Below, in pieces: positions 6,930-12,928 of a stretch of 12,928 nt of DNA. How positions within the stretch are numbered: position 1 is the stretch's first letter; every line of letters starts with the position of its first letter. Source of the DNA: CAZFLM01 sp964519955 (GTDB lineage: Bacteria > Armatimonadota > Chthonomonadetes > Chthonomonadales > CAJBBX01); contig CAZFLM010000129.1 of the NCBI GenBank assembly GCA_964519955.1, positions 1-12,928 on the forward strand, written 5' to 3'. Below the pieces are notes generated by a model. That model was given only the letters and a program-made list of their open reading frames with translations. It ran no database searches and was not told the DNA's origin. Made by a program: the position numbers and the translations under genes.

Positions 6930-7634
6930 CTACTTCGTGCGGCGCTTCAGCCGGCGGCCGCAGAGAAGCGTCGAGACGCAGAGGCCGCCGAGGAGTGCCA
7001 GCGAGCCCGGCTCGGGCACGTCGGCGGTCTCAGCGACGTGGATGTTCGCGCCGAAGTAGCTGCCGGATCCGCCCGTGGCAATCCAGCCCTCGATGCTGTC
7101 GTACATGCTGCCTATACCGGAGGCAAGCGGCTCGCCGCTGTCATGATCCACGGCGATGTAGGGCGCGTAGGTGGCAATCGCCTCATTCCGAACGCCCGCG
7201 GTGCTGGTCTCCGGATAGTAGGCAGTCACCGCGTAGAGGAGTCCAGGGCTCAAATCGACGCCAGCGATGCTCTCGAAGAGCCAGGCGCCGCCATCGCAAG
7301 TGGAGTCGACGCGTGTCGAGCCGCTGGTCACCTGAGCATCGGCCAGCAGGACGCCGCTCGTATCAGTCAGGCGCCACAGGCTGACGTGGACGGAGCCGTC
7401 GAAGTCCGCCGTGCGTTCGTCCCAGAAGCCGAGGGAATCAACGGTGACCGTCTCGGACACCATGAACCTCCAACCGAGCGAGACGGGCCATCCGCCGCCC
7501 CCCTCACCGACGCCGCCGCCCGTGAAGTCGGCGCCTATCTGGGCCGCGACCGGCCGAACGGACGCGCAGAACAAGAGACCAACCATCAGCCCGACGGCGA
7601 GCATCGTGGCACGACGGGCATAGCCGTAGCGCAT
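6930..7634 (-). CDS. PEP-CTERM surface protein D, 234 aa
   Basis: First transcribed member of the four-gene array and the most divergent at its N-terminus. The signal peptide is 1-32 (LFCASVRPVAAQ). A glycine-rich stretch at 39-48 precedes the shared beta-sandwich-like core (LGWRFMVSETVTVDSLGFWDE, VHVSLWRLTDTSGVLLADA, AWLFESIAGVDLSPGLLYAV). It ends with VPEP at 206-209, LALLGGLCVSTLLC and GRRLKRRTK; this cysteine-bearing tail matches gene B. The start at 7634 is chosen because it opens the signal peptide behind AAAGGG; the frame extends to 7703. It has its own sigma-54 promoter, but the DNA upstream of that promoter is not homologous to the blocks before A, B and C, marking the edge of the duplicated unit. 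Confidence 0.92.
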   Translation of the reverse strand: MRYGYARRATMLAVGLMVGLLFCASVRPVAAQIGADFTGGGVGEGGGGWPVSLGWRFMVSETVTVDSLGFWDERTADFDGSVHVSLWRLTDTSGVLLADAQVTSGSTRVDSTCDGGAWLFESIAGVDLSPGLLYAVTAYYPETSTAGVRNEAIATYAPYIAVDHDSGEPLASGIGSMYDSIEGWIATGGSGSYFGANIHVAETADVPEPGSLALLGGLCVSTLLCGRRLKRRTK

Positions 7635-7701
7635 GTCGTAACACCCTTTCTGCAACTGACTATGATCGTCAGGCCGCGGGCAGGGGCCTGCAGGGAGCCT
7701 C

Positions 7702-7718
7702 ATGCAGGAACCGTGCCA
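7702..7718 (-). promoter_or_regulatory. Sigma-54 (-24/-12) promoter of gene D
   Basis: On the minus strand the sequence is TGGCACGGTTCCTGCAT. The -24 half TGGCACG is the full consensus and the spacing is exact. The predicted start near 7692 gives a 58-base leader. The promoter lies 63 bases beyond the stop of the GH2 gene upstream. Confidence 0.87.
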
Positions 7719-7781
7719 CCTGGCAGTTCGCGAGCATATTCCGCTAAGCCTACCAGGACCGCCCTCGACACATGAGCAGCC

Positions 7782-10700
7782 CTACTCGCCTCGCTCGTCC
7801 GCCGCCACGTCGCGATAGGGCACGAGGCTGAACCAGCGCTTGGAGTTGGCCGACGAGGCGGTAACGGTCAAGGCGACGGGCTTGCCGGGGGCGATGCTGG
7901 ACGCGGGCACGGTCAGCAGGAAGAGCCCGAACGAGTCCGGCCCGATGTTGCGCCGCACGACGTAGCGCAGCGTCGCCTGGCCGTTCGGGCTGGTCCACGT
8001 CGCCGAGGTCGTCGTGAACGGGAAGTCGAGCGCGAGCTTGCCATCGATGAGCAGGCCGAAGTGGCCGCCGGCGGGGTCCGTCTCCCAGCCGATGCCCCCG
8101 GCCCAGGCGAAGGTGACGGTGGGCTTCGACCAGTTCGCAGGCACCGGCGCGGTGGTCCACGTGAGGCGCTGCTTCCCGTCGGTCTGGCGCACCGGGTAGG
8201 TCGTCACGTTGTCCTCGCGGTACGAGTACCACTTCTGCGGCTCTCCAGTCCACGCTTGGACGCGGGAGAAGCCCTCGACCCAGGTGTCGACCTCCGGCAT
8301 CGACACGTCGCCGAGGCGCTTGCGGAGCCACTCCGCGGGGATCGTCGCCGAGGGCTGGAACTCCGCGCCGGCCGCGTAGCGCAGCAGGCGGTCATAGACC
8401 CACGCTGCCGCCGGGTCGCGTTCGCGCTGGCTCGCGCTCAGATTAAGCGTGCAGACGAGCAGCTTCCCCTTCCCCACACGCGCCTCGAACACGTAGGCCT
8501 TGCGCCGCATGCGCCAGGGTACATCGATGCACTGGGCGATCGGTTCGATGTGGCCCGGCACCTCGTCGAGGAGCACGACCGGCCGGTTGTCGAGCATGGC
8601 CGCGGCCTCGATGTCGCCATAGACAGCGAGGGGCCTGGCCGTGGCGGGGTTCCGGCTGGCCGCCATCATGTAGTGTCCCACCTCCGCCAGCGTGGAGGAG
8701 CGCGCAGGCAGTGCGGCGCGCCCCCCGGCCCCCAATCGTGGGGGGGTCTGGGTGGGCACGATCGCCGGGTAGCCGCGGAGGGCGGGGTGGGCGGAGAAGA
8801 GGTTGCCGTAGCAGTGGTCGCTGGTGTCGTCGCCGTGCCACCAGGCGGGCTTGAAGCGGGCGGGCATGGTGGGGAACGCCGAGTCGCCGAACAGCACGAC
8901 GGCTGCGCCGGCTTCCAGGCGGTCGAGGACGCGCGGGCTCAGCCAGCGGACGACGAGGGGCGACGAGGCCGACGGGGCGCGCTTGGCGGGCGCGGGAAAG
9001 ACCCAGATCGGCCACTCGTTGCGCACGCTGCCGGCGGCCGCGGCGGTCAGGCTGAGGCGGGCAGGCGCCGAGGTCGCGGGCATCCGCATCGCGCCGGTCC
9101 ACGGGCCGATGAGACCGCGCCCGCCGACGGCCTTCGGGGCCTGCAACTGCACGATGCGGCCCGCACACTCCACGGCGACCGTGCGGATTGGCGCGGCCGT
9201 CCGCGGGCGAAAGTCGGACAGGTACAGCTTCAGCGGGACAACCTCGCCCGGGCGGAACGCGGCTCGGTCACGATCCCAGAGCAGCACGGCCGGCCCGAGG
9301 AACTGCCGGGCGTAGGCGGGCGTGATGGCGCGCACCTCGTCAAACTGGTTGACGAAGCCCGTGGCCTGGGTCCAGTAGTCGCGGAAGAGCCACTGGTGGT
9401 GGCCGTCGACATCCTGGCTGAGGCGTGCGCCCTCGATGTTCAGCTTGAGCAGGCTGGCCTGGAGCCTGCGCGACGCGTCCAGCATGGCGGGCAGGCGCTC
9501 GGACTGGCCCGTAGTGCGCACGGCATCGGCCATCTGCTGGAGCCAGAACGGCCTCACCGCGCCGCGGTACTTCGGGATGTCAGCCGGGTCGGGCAGGACC
9601 GAGATGTTGCTCATCTCGTGCACGATGACCGGCTTCTTGGCGCGCTGGGCCATGCGGTACTTGTCGAGGCGTGCGCCCCACGGAATGGACCACTCGTCGA
9701 ACTGGACGCTGTGGTAGTCGAGCGTCGGGCGGTCGGCGCCCTGTGGCAGACCGTCCGTGTCGATGGCGGGCCGCGTCGGGTCGAGCGTCCTGGCTGTCCG
9801 GTACAGATCGGGCCCGAGGAGGAAGCCGTTGTACTGCTCGTTGCCCATGCACCACGCGAACACGCTCGGGTGGTTGCGCATCTGGCAAATGTACTCGCTC
9901 CACACCTGCCGGTAGAGGGCGTGCCCGCGCTCGTTCGCCTCCTTGAAGAAGGGCTCGTAGGCGATGGGCAGCTCGGGCTGGATGAGCATGCCCACCTCGT
10001 CGGCGGCATCCAGGTAGCTGTCGGGAGGCATGGTGGAGTGATGCCGCACGCCGTTGAAGCCGAACGAGTGCCGCAGCGCAAGGTAGCGGTTCCAAGCGGC
10101 CACGTTGGGCAGGTTGGCGACCTGGAGCGGGAAGTTCCAGTCGTCGCCATAGCCGCTGAGGAAGAACCGATCGCCGTTGAGATAGAAGTCCGCGCCGCGG
10201 ACCTCGAGCCGGCGCAGGCCGAACCGGACCGTGCGGCGGTCGAGGACCCGGCCGCCATCGGTCAGCGTCAAGTCCAGCACGAGCAGGCGCGGCGAGGCGG
10301 GGGACCAGAGCGGCGCGCCGGGCAGCGCCAGGCTGAGCGCGACCTCGGGCGAGGCGGGCGCCTGGCCGGCGCAGAGCGGCTTGGCGCTGGGGCGGCGATC
10401 ATCGCCGGCGTCGGGGGAGCGCCACTCGCGCACCGCGTAGTCGATGCGGGAGCCCGCGCCGATGCGGCCGGCGACGTTGAGCGTAACGGATGCCGACTTG
10501 CGCGCCGGGTCGGGCTGGACGAACGGCTCGTCGATCCAGGCGCCGCCGGTGGTCTCAAGCGAGACGTGCTCGAAGATCCCGCCCCAGTCGACGTCCATGT
10601 AGTCGATGAGGTCGAACGCGCCGATGAGCGTGTCCCGCTCCTTGTGGCGCCGGCTGTCCACCGCGATGACGAGGTCCTGCGCCGCGGCGCCGCGGACGGC

Positions 10701-11120
10701 CTCGGTGATGTCGATGCGGAACGCGGTCGGGTAGCCCCAGTGCTCGCCGACGAGCCTGCCGTTCACCCAGACGCGGGCGAATCGATGCGCCCCGCCAACC
10801 ACGAGCCAGACGCGGCGGCCGGCCCAGGACTGCGGCACGGTGAACGTGCGCCGGTACCACCCGACGCCGATGGCGTGGTGCCACATCTTGTCGGTGGGCG
10901 CGCCGACGCCGGCCGCCTCCCAGCATCCCGGAACCGGGGCCGTGTCCGCGAAGGACGTGGCCGGGCTGTACCACTGCTCGGCGTCGCCGCGGTCATCGGG
11001 CGCGAGGCGGAATTGCCAGCGGCCGTCGAGTGAGACAGAGGGGCGGCCGGAGGGGTACGCGTGAGCGGGCACAGCGGCGACAAGGGCCAGCAGGACGGCT
11101 AGGACACAGATGCGGGGCAT
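7782..11120 (-). CDS. Secreted multidomain glycoside hydrolase family 2 enzyme, 1112 aa
   Basis: A predicted secreted retaining glycosidase, beta-galactosidase/beta-glucuronidase-like; substrate unknown. Residues 1-21 are a signal peptide (AAVPAHA). The GH2 jelly roll is at about 28-190 (GWYRRTFTVPQSWAGRRVWL, VWVNGRLVGEHWGYPTAF), the Ig-like domain at 195-305 and the TIM barrel at 306-610. The acid/base is E428 (WCMGNEQYN) and the predicted nucleophile E502 (PVIVHEMSN). Residues 720-920 resemble a glutamine-amidotransferase-like accessory domain as seen in some large GH2 and beta-galactosidase proteins (AAVVLFGDSAF, NLFSAHPALRGYP, VGKGKLLVCTLNL). About 955-1105 is a C-terminal beta-sandwich, possibly carbohydrate-binding. 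The start is firm: GGAGG lies six bases before the ATG at 11120. A C-run/G-run element is embedded in frame at residues 791-801. It precedes the PEP-CTERM array on the same strand. Confidence 0.92.
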   Translation of the reverse strand: MPRICVLAVLLALVAAVPAHAYPSGRPSVSLDGRWQFRLAPDDRGDAEQWYSPATSFADTAPVPGCWEAAGVGAPTDKMWHHAIGVGWYRRTFTVPQSWAGRRVWLVVGGAHRFARVWVNGRLVGEHWGYPTAFRIDITEAVRGAAAQDLVIAVDSRRHKERDTLIGAFDLIDYMDVDWGGIFEHVSLETTGGAWIDEPFVQPDPARKSASVTLNVAGRIGAGSRIDYAVREWRSPDAGDDRRPSAKPLCAGQAPASPEVALSLALPGAPLWSPASPRLLVLDLTLTDGGRVLDRRTVRFGLRRLEVRGADFYLNGDRFFLSGYGDDWNFPLQVANLPNVAAWNRYLALRHSFGFNGVRHHSTMPPDSYLDAADEVGMLIQPELPIAYEPFFKEANERGHALYRQVWSEYICQMRNHPSVFAWCMGNEQYNGFLLGPDLYRTARTLDPTRPAIDTDGLPQGADRPTLDYHSVQFDEWSIPWGARLDKYRMAQRAKKPVIVHEMSNISVLPDPADIPKYRGAVRPFWLQQMADAVRTTGQSERLPAMLDASRRLQASLLKLNIEGARLSQDVDGHHQWLFRDYWTQATGFVNQFDEVRAITPAYARQFLGPAVLLWDRDRAAFRPGEVVPLKLYLSDFRPRTAAPIRTVAVECAGRIVQLQAPKAVGGRGLIGPWTGAMRMPATSAPARLSLTAAAAGSVRNEWPIWVFPAPAKRAPSASSPLVVRWLSPRVLDRLEAGAAVVLFGDSAFPTMPARFKPAWWHGDDTSDHCYGNLFSAHPALRGYPAIVPTQTPPRLGAGGRAALPARSSTLAEVGHYMMAASRNPATARPLAVYGDIEAAAMLDNRPVVLLDEVPGHIEPIAQCIDVPWRMRRKAYVFEARVGKGKLLVCTLNLSASQRERDPAAAWVYDRLLRYAAGAEFQPSATIPAEWLRKRLGDVSMPEVDTWVEGFSRVQAWTGEPQKWYSYREDNVTTYPVRQTDGKQRLTWTTAPVPANWSKPTVTFAWAGGIGWETDPAGGHFGLLIDGKLALDFPFTTTSATWTSPNGQATLRYVVRRNIGPDSFGLFLLTVPASSIAPGKPVALTVTASSANSKRWFSLVPYRDVAADERGE
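8721..8748. repeat. C-run/G-run palindromic element inside the GH2 coding region
   Basis: The plus strand has a six-C run, then CCCCCA, loop ATCG, TGGGGG extended to seven Gs. The element is translated in frame on the minus strand as a glycine/proline-rich linker (residues 791-801, QTPPRLGAGGR). It resembles, from memory, dispersed CCCCCANNNTTGGGGG-type repeats in several environmental bacterial genomes. Confidence 0.5.
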
Positions 11121-11293
11121 GGCATGCCTCCTCTACGAGGTTCGGGTGCTGCGCAAGGCGCAATTCGCGGGACGCCGAGCGGGCTCCTGCAGGTCCGCCG
11201 GTCTGGGACGTATCCTGAGGCAGCGTCGAGGCAGATCACGGCATTGCTTTGTTAGGCTAATGAATATGCGCCTGAGTGCCGACGATGTAGTGT

Positions 11294-11313
11294 GCGAGGC
11301 ACCCGAGCCTCGC
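11294..11313 (+). other. Leader hairpin upstream of the 58-aa gene
   Basis: A perfect 7-bp stem GCGAGGC / GCCTCGC with a 6-base loop ends 12 bases before the strong ribosome site of the small gene. It may be a leader structure or the end of an upstream transcript. The 216-base divergent gap at 11121-11336 shows no convincing sigma-70 or sigma-54 promoter in either direction. Confidence 0.4.
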
Positions 11314-11336
11314 CAGCCACGATCGGGAGGTACACG

Positions 11337-11513
11337 ATGGGTATCCAGGGGATCGGCGCCGTATCGGCGAGCCCGCAGGCAGCGGCACGCCCAGCAGGCG
11401 GTGCGTCCACGGCCCAGAGCGCCACGCCGCGTGCCGCCACGCCTGCCGCCTCGGTTGAGATCTCAAGCGCCGCCAGAGCGGCCGTCAGAGACCACGACGG
11501 GGACAACGACTGA
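11337..11513 (+). CDS. Small uncharacterised protein, 58 aa, acidic C-terminus
   Basis: I do not recognise this family with confidence. GGGAGG six bases before the ATG is an excellent ribosome site, and a strong hairpin follows 50 bases after the stop, which together support a real gene. The frame is open to 11292, but the ribosome site fixes the ATG at 11337. The protein begins MGIQGIGAVSASPQ and continues with a low-complexity Ala/Pro/Thr region to about residue 38. It ends in a short motif, ASVEISSAARAA, and an aspartate-rich tail, DHDGDND. It has no signal peptide, membrane segment or cysteine. The VEISSAAR stretch recalls the VxISSxAR words seen in FlgM-like and other small flagellum-associated proteins, but this is a weak analogy. 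It is divergent from the GH2 gene and convergent with the tRNA. Confidence 0.72.
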   Translation: MGIQGIGAVSASPQAAARPAGGASTAQSATPRAATPAASVEISSAARAAVRDHDGDND

Positions 11514-11563
11514 GTTCCGCGCGCGCCCAAGCCAGTGTGGGCGAGCACCGACTGGAGGACGCG

Positions 11564-11591
11564 GGAGCAGGCACGATCCTGTGCCTGCTCC
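11564..11591. terminator. Strong hairpin after the 58-aa gene
   Basis: A perfect 11-bp stem GGAGCAGGCAC / GTGCCTGCTCC with a 6-base loop lies 50 bases beyond the small gene's stop. It sits between convergent transcripts (the small gene on plus, the tRNA on minus) and could serve both. It has no T-tract on either side. The rest of 11514-11748 shows no gene. Confidence 0.7.
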
Positions 11592-11748
11592 ACGGCCAAC
11601 CCGCTCCAGTTTATACGAGGTCCGGCGCTCGCCAACGGCAGCGGCGCCGCGAGCCCGATCCCCGCCGGCTTCCGACGCCCCGACACACGATCGGCCCCCT
11701 GCCACAGGCCGTGACAGAAGGCCGACATGACGGTGCGACCAGGTTGAA

Positions 11749-11821
11749 CGCGCTCGGAGGGATTCGAACCCCCGGCCCTCTGATCCGAAGTCAGAAGCTC
11801 TATCCACTGAGCTACGAGCGC
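11749..11821 (-). tRNA. tRNA-Arg(UCG)
   Basis: The minus strand folds as a full 73-base cloverleaf. The acceptor stem is GCGCTCG / CGAGCGC, the D arm GCTC-AGTGGATA-GAGC, the anticodon stem TCTGA / TCAGA with loop CTTCGGA (anticodon TCG, reading CGA), the variable region GGGCC, and the T arm GGGGG-TTCGAAT-CCCTC with one G-U pair. The discriminator base is G. The 3' CCA is not encoded, so it must be added after transcription. Confidence 0.96.
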
Positions 11822-11829
11822 ATGGGACC

Positions 11830-11858
11830 ATTATATCACACGGCCCCCCGCGCGTCGA
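11830..11858 (-). promoter_or_regulatory. Promoter of tRNA-Arg
   Basis: On the minus strand, TCGACG (-35, four of six matches) is followed by exactly 17 bases and a perfect TATAAT (-10, at 11830-11835) with an extended TG upstream. The predicted start near 11823 is only about two bases ahead of the mature 5' end of the tRNA. Confidence 0.82.
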
Positions 11859-11915
11859 CGCCGCGGGCGCGCCGGGCGCACGAGCGGGGCTCACGGTACG
11901 ATTCTAGCTAAGCCA

Positions 11916-11944
11916 TTGACAATCGACGCGGGTCACCATACACT
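11916..11944 (+). promoter_or_regulatory. Sigma-70-type promoter of the prepilin gene
   Basis: A perfect TTGACA (11916-11921), a 17-base spacer and TACACT (11939-11944, four of six). The predicted start near 11951 gives a leader of about 114 bases. It is divergent from the tRNA promoter. Confidence 0.8.
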
Positions 11945-11951
11945 GTCGCTA

Positions 11952-11976
11952 GTGGGCGGGCATCCTGTTTGCCCGT
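11952..11976 (+). repeat. Copy of the dispersed GC hairpin at the 5' end of the prepilin mRNA
   Basis: TGGGCGGGCATCCTG followed by TTTGCCCG forms a 6-bp CGGGCA / TGCCCG hairpin. It aligns with the reverse complement of the hairpin in the 1-338 repeats (TGGGGCGGGCGTCCCTGCCC). By the predicted start site it lies at the extreme 5' end of the prepilin transcript. Confidence 0.5.
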
Positions 11977-12064
11977 GAGCCAGCTGGTGCGTCGTGACCT
12001 GACAGTGGTTTCTGCCGGTTCCCGGTGATCGGCACTTCTCCCTGACCTAATGGAGGGTCCCACA

Positions 12065-12829
12065 ATGCGTCGCGTCAATGCAACCCGTCGAACTGGCTTT
12101 ACGCTCATCGAACTACTCGTCGTGATTGCCATTATTGCGATCTTAGCGGCCATCCTGTTCCCGGTGTTCGCCAAGGCTCGCGAGAAGGCACGCCAGATCT
12201 CCTGCATCAGCAACATGAAGGGGTTGTCTCTCGCCGCAAACATGTACGCCGGCGACTACGACCAGATGAACTTCTGGTTCCGCGGACGCCCCAACACGAC
12301 CGTCTACGCCGACAATGCTCAGACGGTCGTGCTGCCGCCGGCCTCGTTCGGCACCCCGAACTACTGCCTCGCCATGAAGAACGTGTTCCAGCCCTACATC
12401 AAGAACAGCGACATCTTCTACTGCGCTTCGGACCGCTACAAGTACAAGCACACGTTCGTGTACCCGACGCCGCCCGACACGGGCTATGGCTCCGGTGTCA
12501 CGAAGGACCCCAGCATCGTGGATGACTCGTTCGTCGCCTGGAAGGGCCAGTTGACCCAGGACCACTACTACAACACGTACCGCTTCTACAAGCGGGCGAG
12601 CGGCGACACGAGTTGCGACAAGGACGATGCTCCGCCGCCGTCGTTCTGGGACATCGAGTTCCCGAAGGACGTCAACGGGGTCATCCAGACCGTCACTCCC
12701 AGCCGGTACCTGCTGTGGCTCGAGGACCATCCGGTGCACGCGAACGTGCAGAGCGGCATGTATGGCCGCAACTGCTCGTACCGCGACGGCCACGCGAAGT
12801 GGATGGTTGGAAACGAGTACGCGATCTAG
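12065..12829 (+). CDS. Type II secretion/type IV pilin-like prepilin (DUF1559-type), 254 aa
   Basis: A pseudopilin-like protein inserted through a class III prepilin signal. A short basic leader (MRRVNATRRTG) precedes the cleavage site between G11 and F12. FTLIELLVVIAIIAILAAI follows, with the conserved Glu at mature position 5 (E16) and a single N-terminal membrane helix, then LFPVFAKAREKARQISCISNMKGL. The large C-terminal domain ends in SYRDGHAKWM, matching the DG-containing end motif of DUF1559 pilin-like proteins. Cysteines at 47, 101, 120 and others may pair. The start at 12065 is preferred because GGAGGG lies eight bases upstream; an in-frame ATG at 12050 overlaps that site. The gene is monocistronic as far as seen and has its own sigma-70-type promoter. 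No assembly ATPase or prepilin peptidase is nearby. Such proteins often occur as many unlinked copies in Armatimonadota and Planctomycetota. Confidence 0.94.
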   Translation: MRRVNATRRTGFTLIELLVVIAIIAILAAILFPVFAKAREKARQISCISNMKGLSLAANMYAGDYDQMNFWFRGRPNTTVYADNAQTVVLPPASFGTPNYCLAMKNVFQPYIKNSDIFYCASDRYKYKHTFVYPTPPDTGYGSGVTKDPSIVDDSFVAWKGQLTQDHYYNTYRFYKRASGDTSCDKDDAPPPSFWDIEFPKDVNGVIQTVTPSRYLLWLEDHPVHANVQSGMYGRNCSYRDGHAKWMVGNEYAI

Positions 12830-12852
12830 CGTCCAGGCGGCCATCTAGCCTG

Positions 12853-12866
12853 ACCCAGTCATGGGT
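12853..12866 (+). other. Short hairpin downstream of the prepilin gene
   Basis: ACCCA-GTCA-TGGGT forms a 5-bp stem. It lies inside an outer inverted repeat, CTAGCG (12826-12831, overlapping the stop codon) and CGCTAG (12869-12874). It could be a weak terminator, but there is no T-tract. Confidence 0.35.
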
Positions 12867-12874
12867 GGCGCTAG

Positions 12875-12906
12875 ACGGGCACGGAGGCCCATCCCACCAG
12901 AGCGCT
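12875..12906. repeat. Diverged copy of the dispersed GC hairpin after the prepilin gene
   Basis: GGGCACGGAGGCCCATCCCACCAGAGCGC-type sequence matches the repeat core at 21-49 at about 23 of 29 positions by hand alignment and keeps the GGGC/GCCC stem. Its orientation is the same as in the 1-338 block and opposite to the copy at 11952-11976. No gene is seen in 12830-12928. Confidence 0.55.
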
Positions 12907-12928
12907 CGTGCGTGGTCCGCACTAGCCT

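Noticed and set aside
8061..11033. Very long plus-strand open frame (990 codons) opposite the GH2 gene
   Set aside because: It is antisense to a complete GH2 protein with signal peptide and catalytic motifs, has low-complexity Ala/Gly/Arg composition, and arises from GC-rich codon bias.
11244..11291. Possible sigma-70 promoter for the 58-aa gene (TTGCTT or TTGTTA with TGTAGT)
   Set aside because: No pair combines an acceptable -35, -10 and 16-18 base spacing.
11571..11586. GGCACGATCCTGTGCC as a further sigma-54 site
   Set aside because: The -12 GC is absent at the required distance; the sequence is explained by the hairpin stem after the 58-aa gene.
11537..11911. Plus-strand frame containing a GIRTPGPLIRSQKLYPLSY-like peptide
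   Set aside because: This is the familiar false translation of the antisense strand of a tRNA; the cloverleaf of tRNA-Arg explains it.
12050..12064. Alternative prepilin start at the ATG at 12050
   Set aside because: It would consume the GGAGGG ribosome site that serves the ATG at 12065 and would lengthen the basic leader for no gain.

Overview
The window is GC-rich bacterial chromosome. The prepilin near the right end has the N-terminal style (FTLIELLVVIAIIAILAAI then LFPVFAKAREKARQ) that I associate with Armatimonadota and, less strongly, neighbouring environmental phyla. Tandem PEP-CTERM genes, secreted family 2 glycoside hydrolases and dispersed GC-rich hairpin repeats fit an environmental, polysaccharide-degrading bacterium. 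The phylum is an inference from style only.

Layout. Bases 1-438 hold no gene: three 114-115 bp tandem repeats, each with a perfect 7-bp hairpin, then a short low-complexity repeat. Six genes follow, all on the minus strand. In transcription order they are a secreted GH2 enzyme (7782-11120), four tandem paralogous PEP-CTERM surface proteins (D 6930-7634, C 6039-6719, B 5132-5833, A 4223-4927) and a second secreted LacZ-like GH2 enzyme (439-4074). To the right lie a plus-strand gene for a 58-residue acidic-tailed protein (11337-11513) with a 3' hairpin, a minus-strand tRNA-Arg(UCG) (11749-11821) with its own promoter, and a plus-strand type II secretion/type IV pilus-like prepilin (12065-12829) with a good sigma-70-type promoter.

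The most interesting region is 4111-7720. Each of the four PEP-CTERM genes has a near-consensus sigma-54 (-24/-12) promoter sharing the core GGCACGGTTC. Each promoter predicts a leader of almost the same length (58, 58, 62 and 58 nt). Each gene is followed by a perfect 9-12 bp GC hairpin carrying a GAGCCCCG/CGGGGCTC core and no U-tract. The genes are mosaics: A and B share their N-termini and upstream regions, but the membrane-anchor tails and 3' hairpins pair A with C and B with D, so the tail types alternate along the array. This suggests repeated duplication plus gene conversion of a cassette made of upstream block, sigma-54 promoter, leader, gene and hairpin.

Working model (inference): a sigma-54 activator, perhaps resembling the PrsK/PrsR system known to accompany exosortase/PEP-CTERM loci, switches on a set of related exosortase-anchored beta-sandwich surface proteins. 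The flanking secreted GH2 enzymes could process the same surface or environmental glycans. No exosortase, sensor kinase or sigma-54 activator lies in the window, so the link must be tested elsewhere in the genome.
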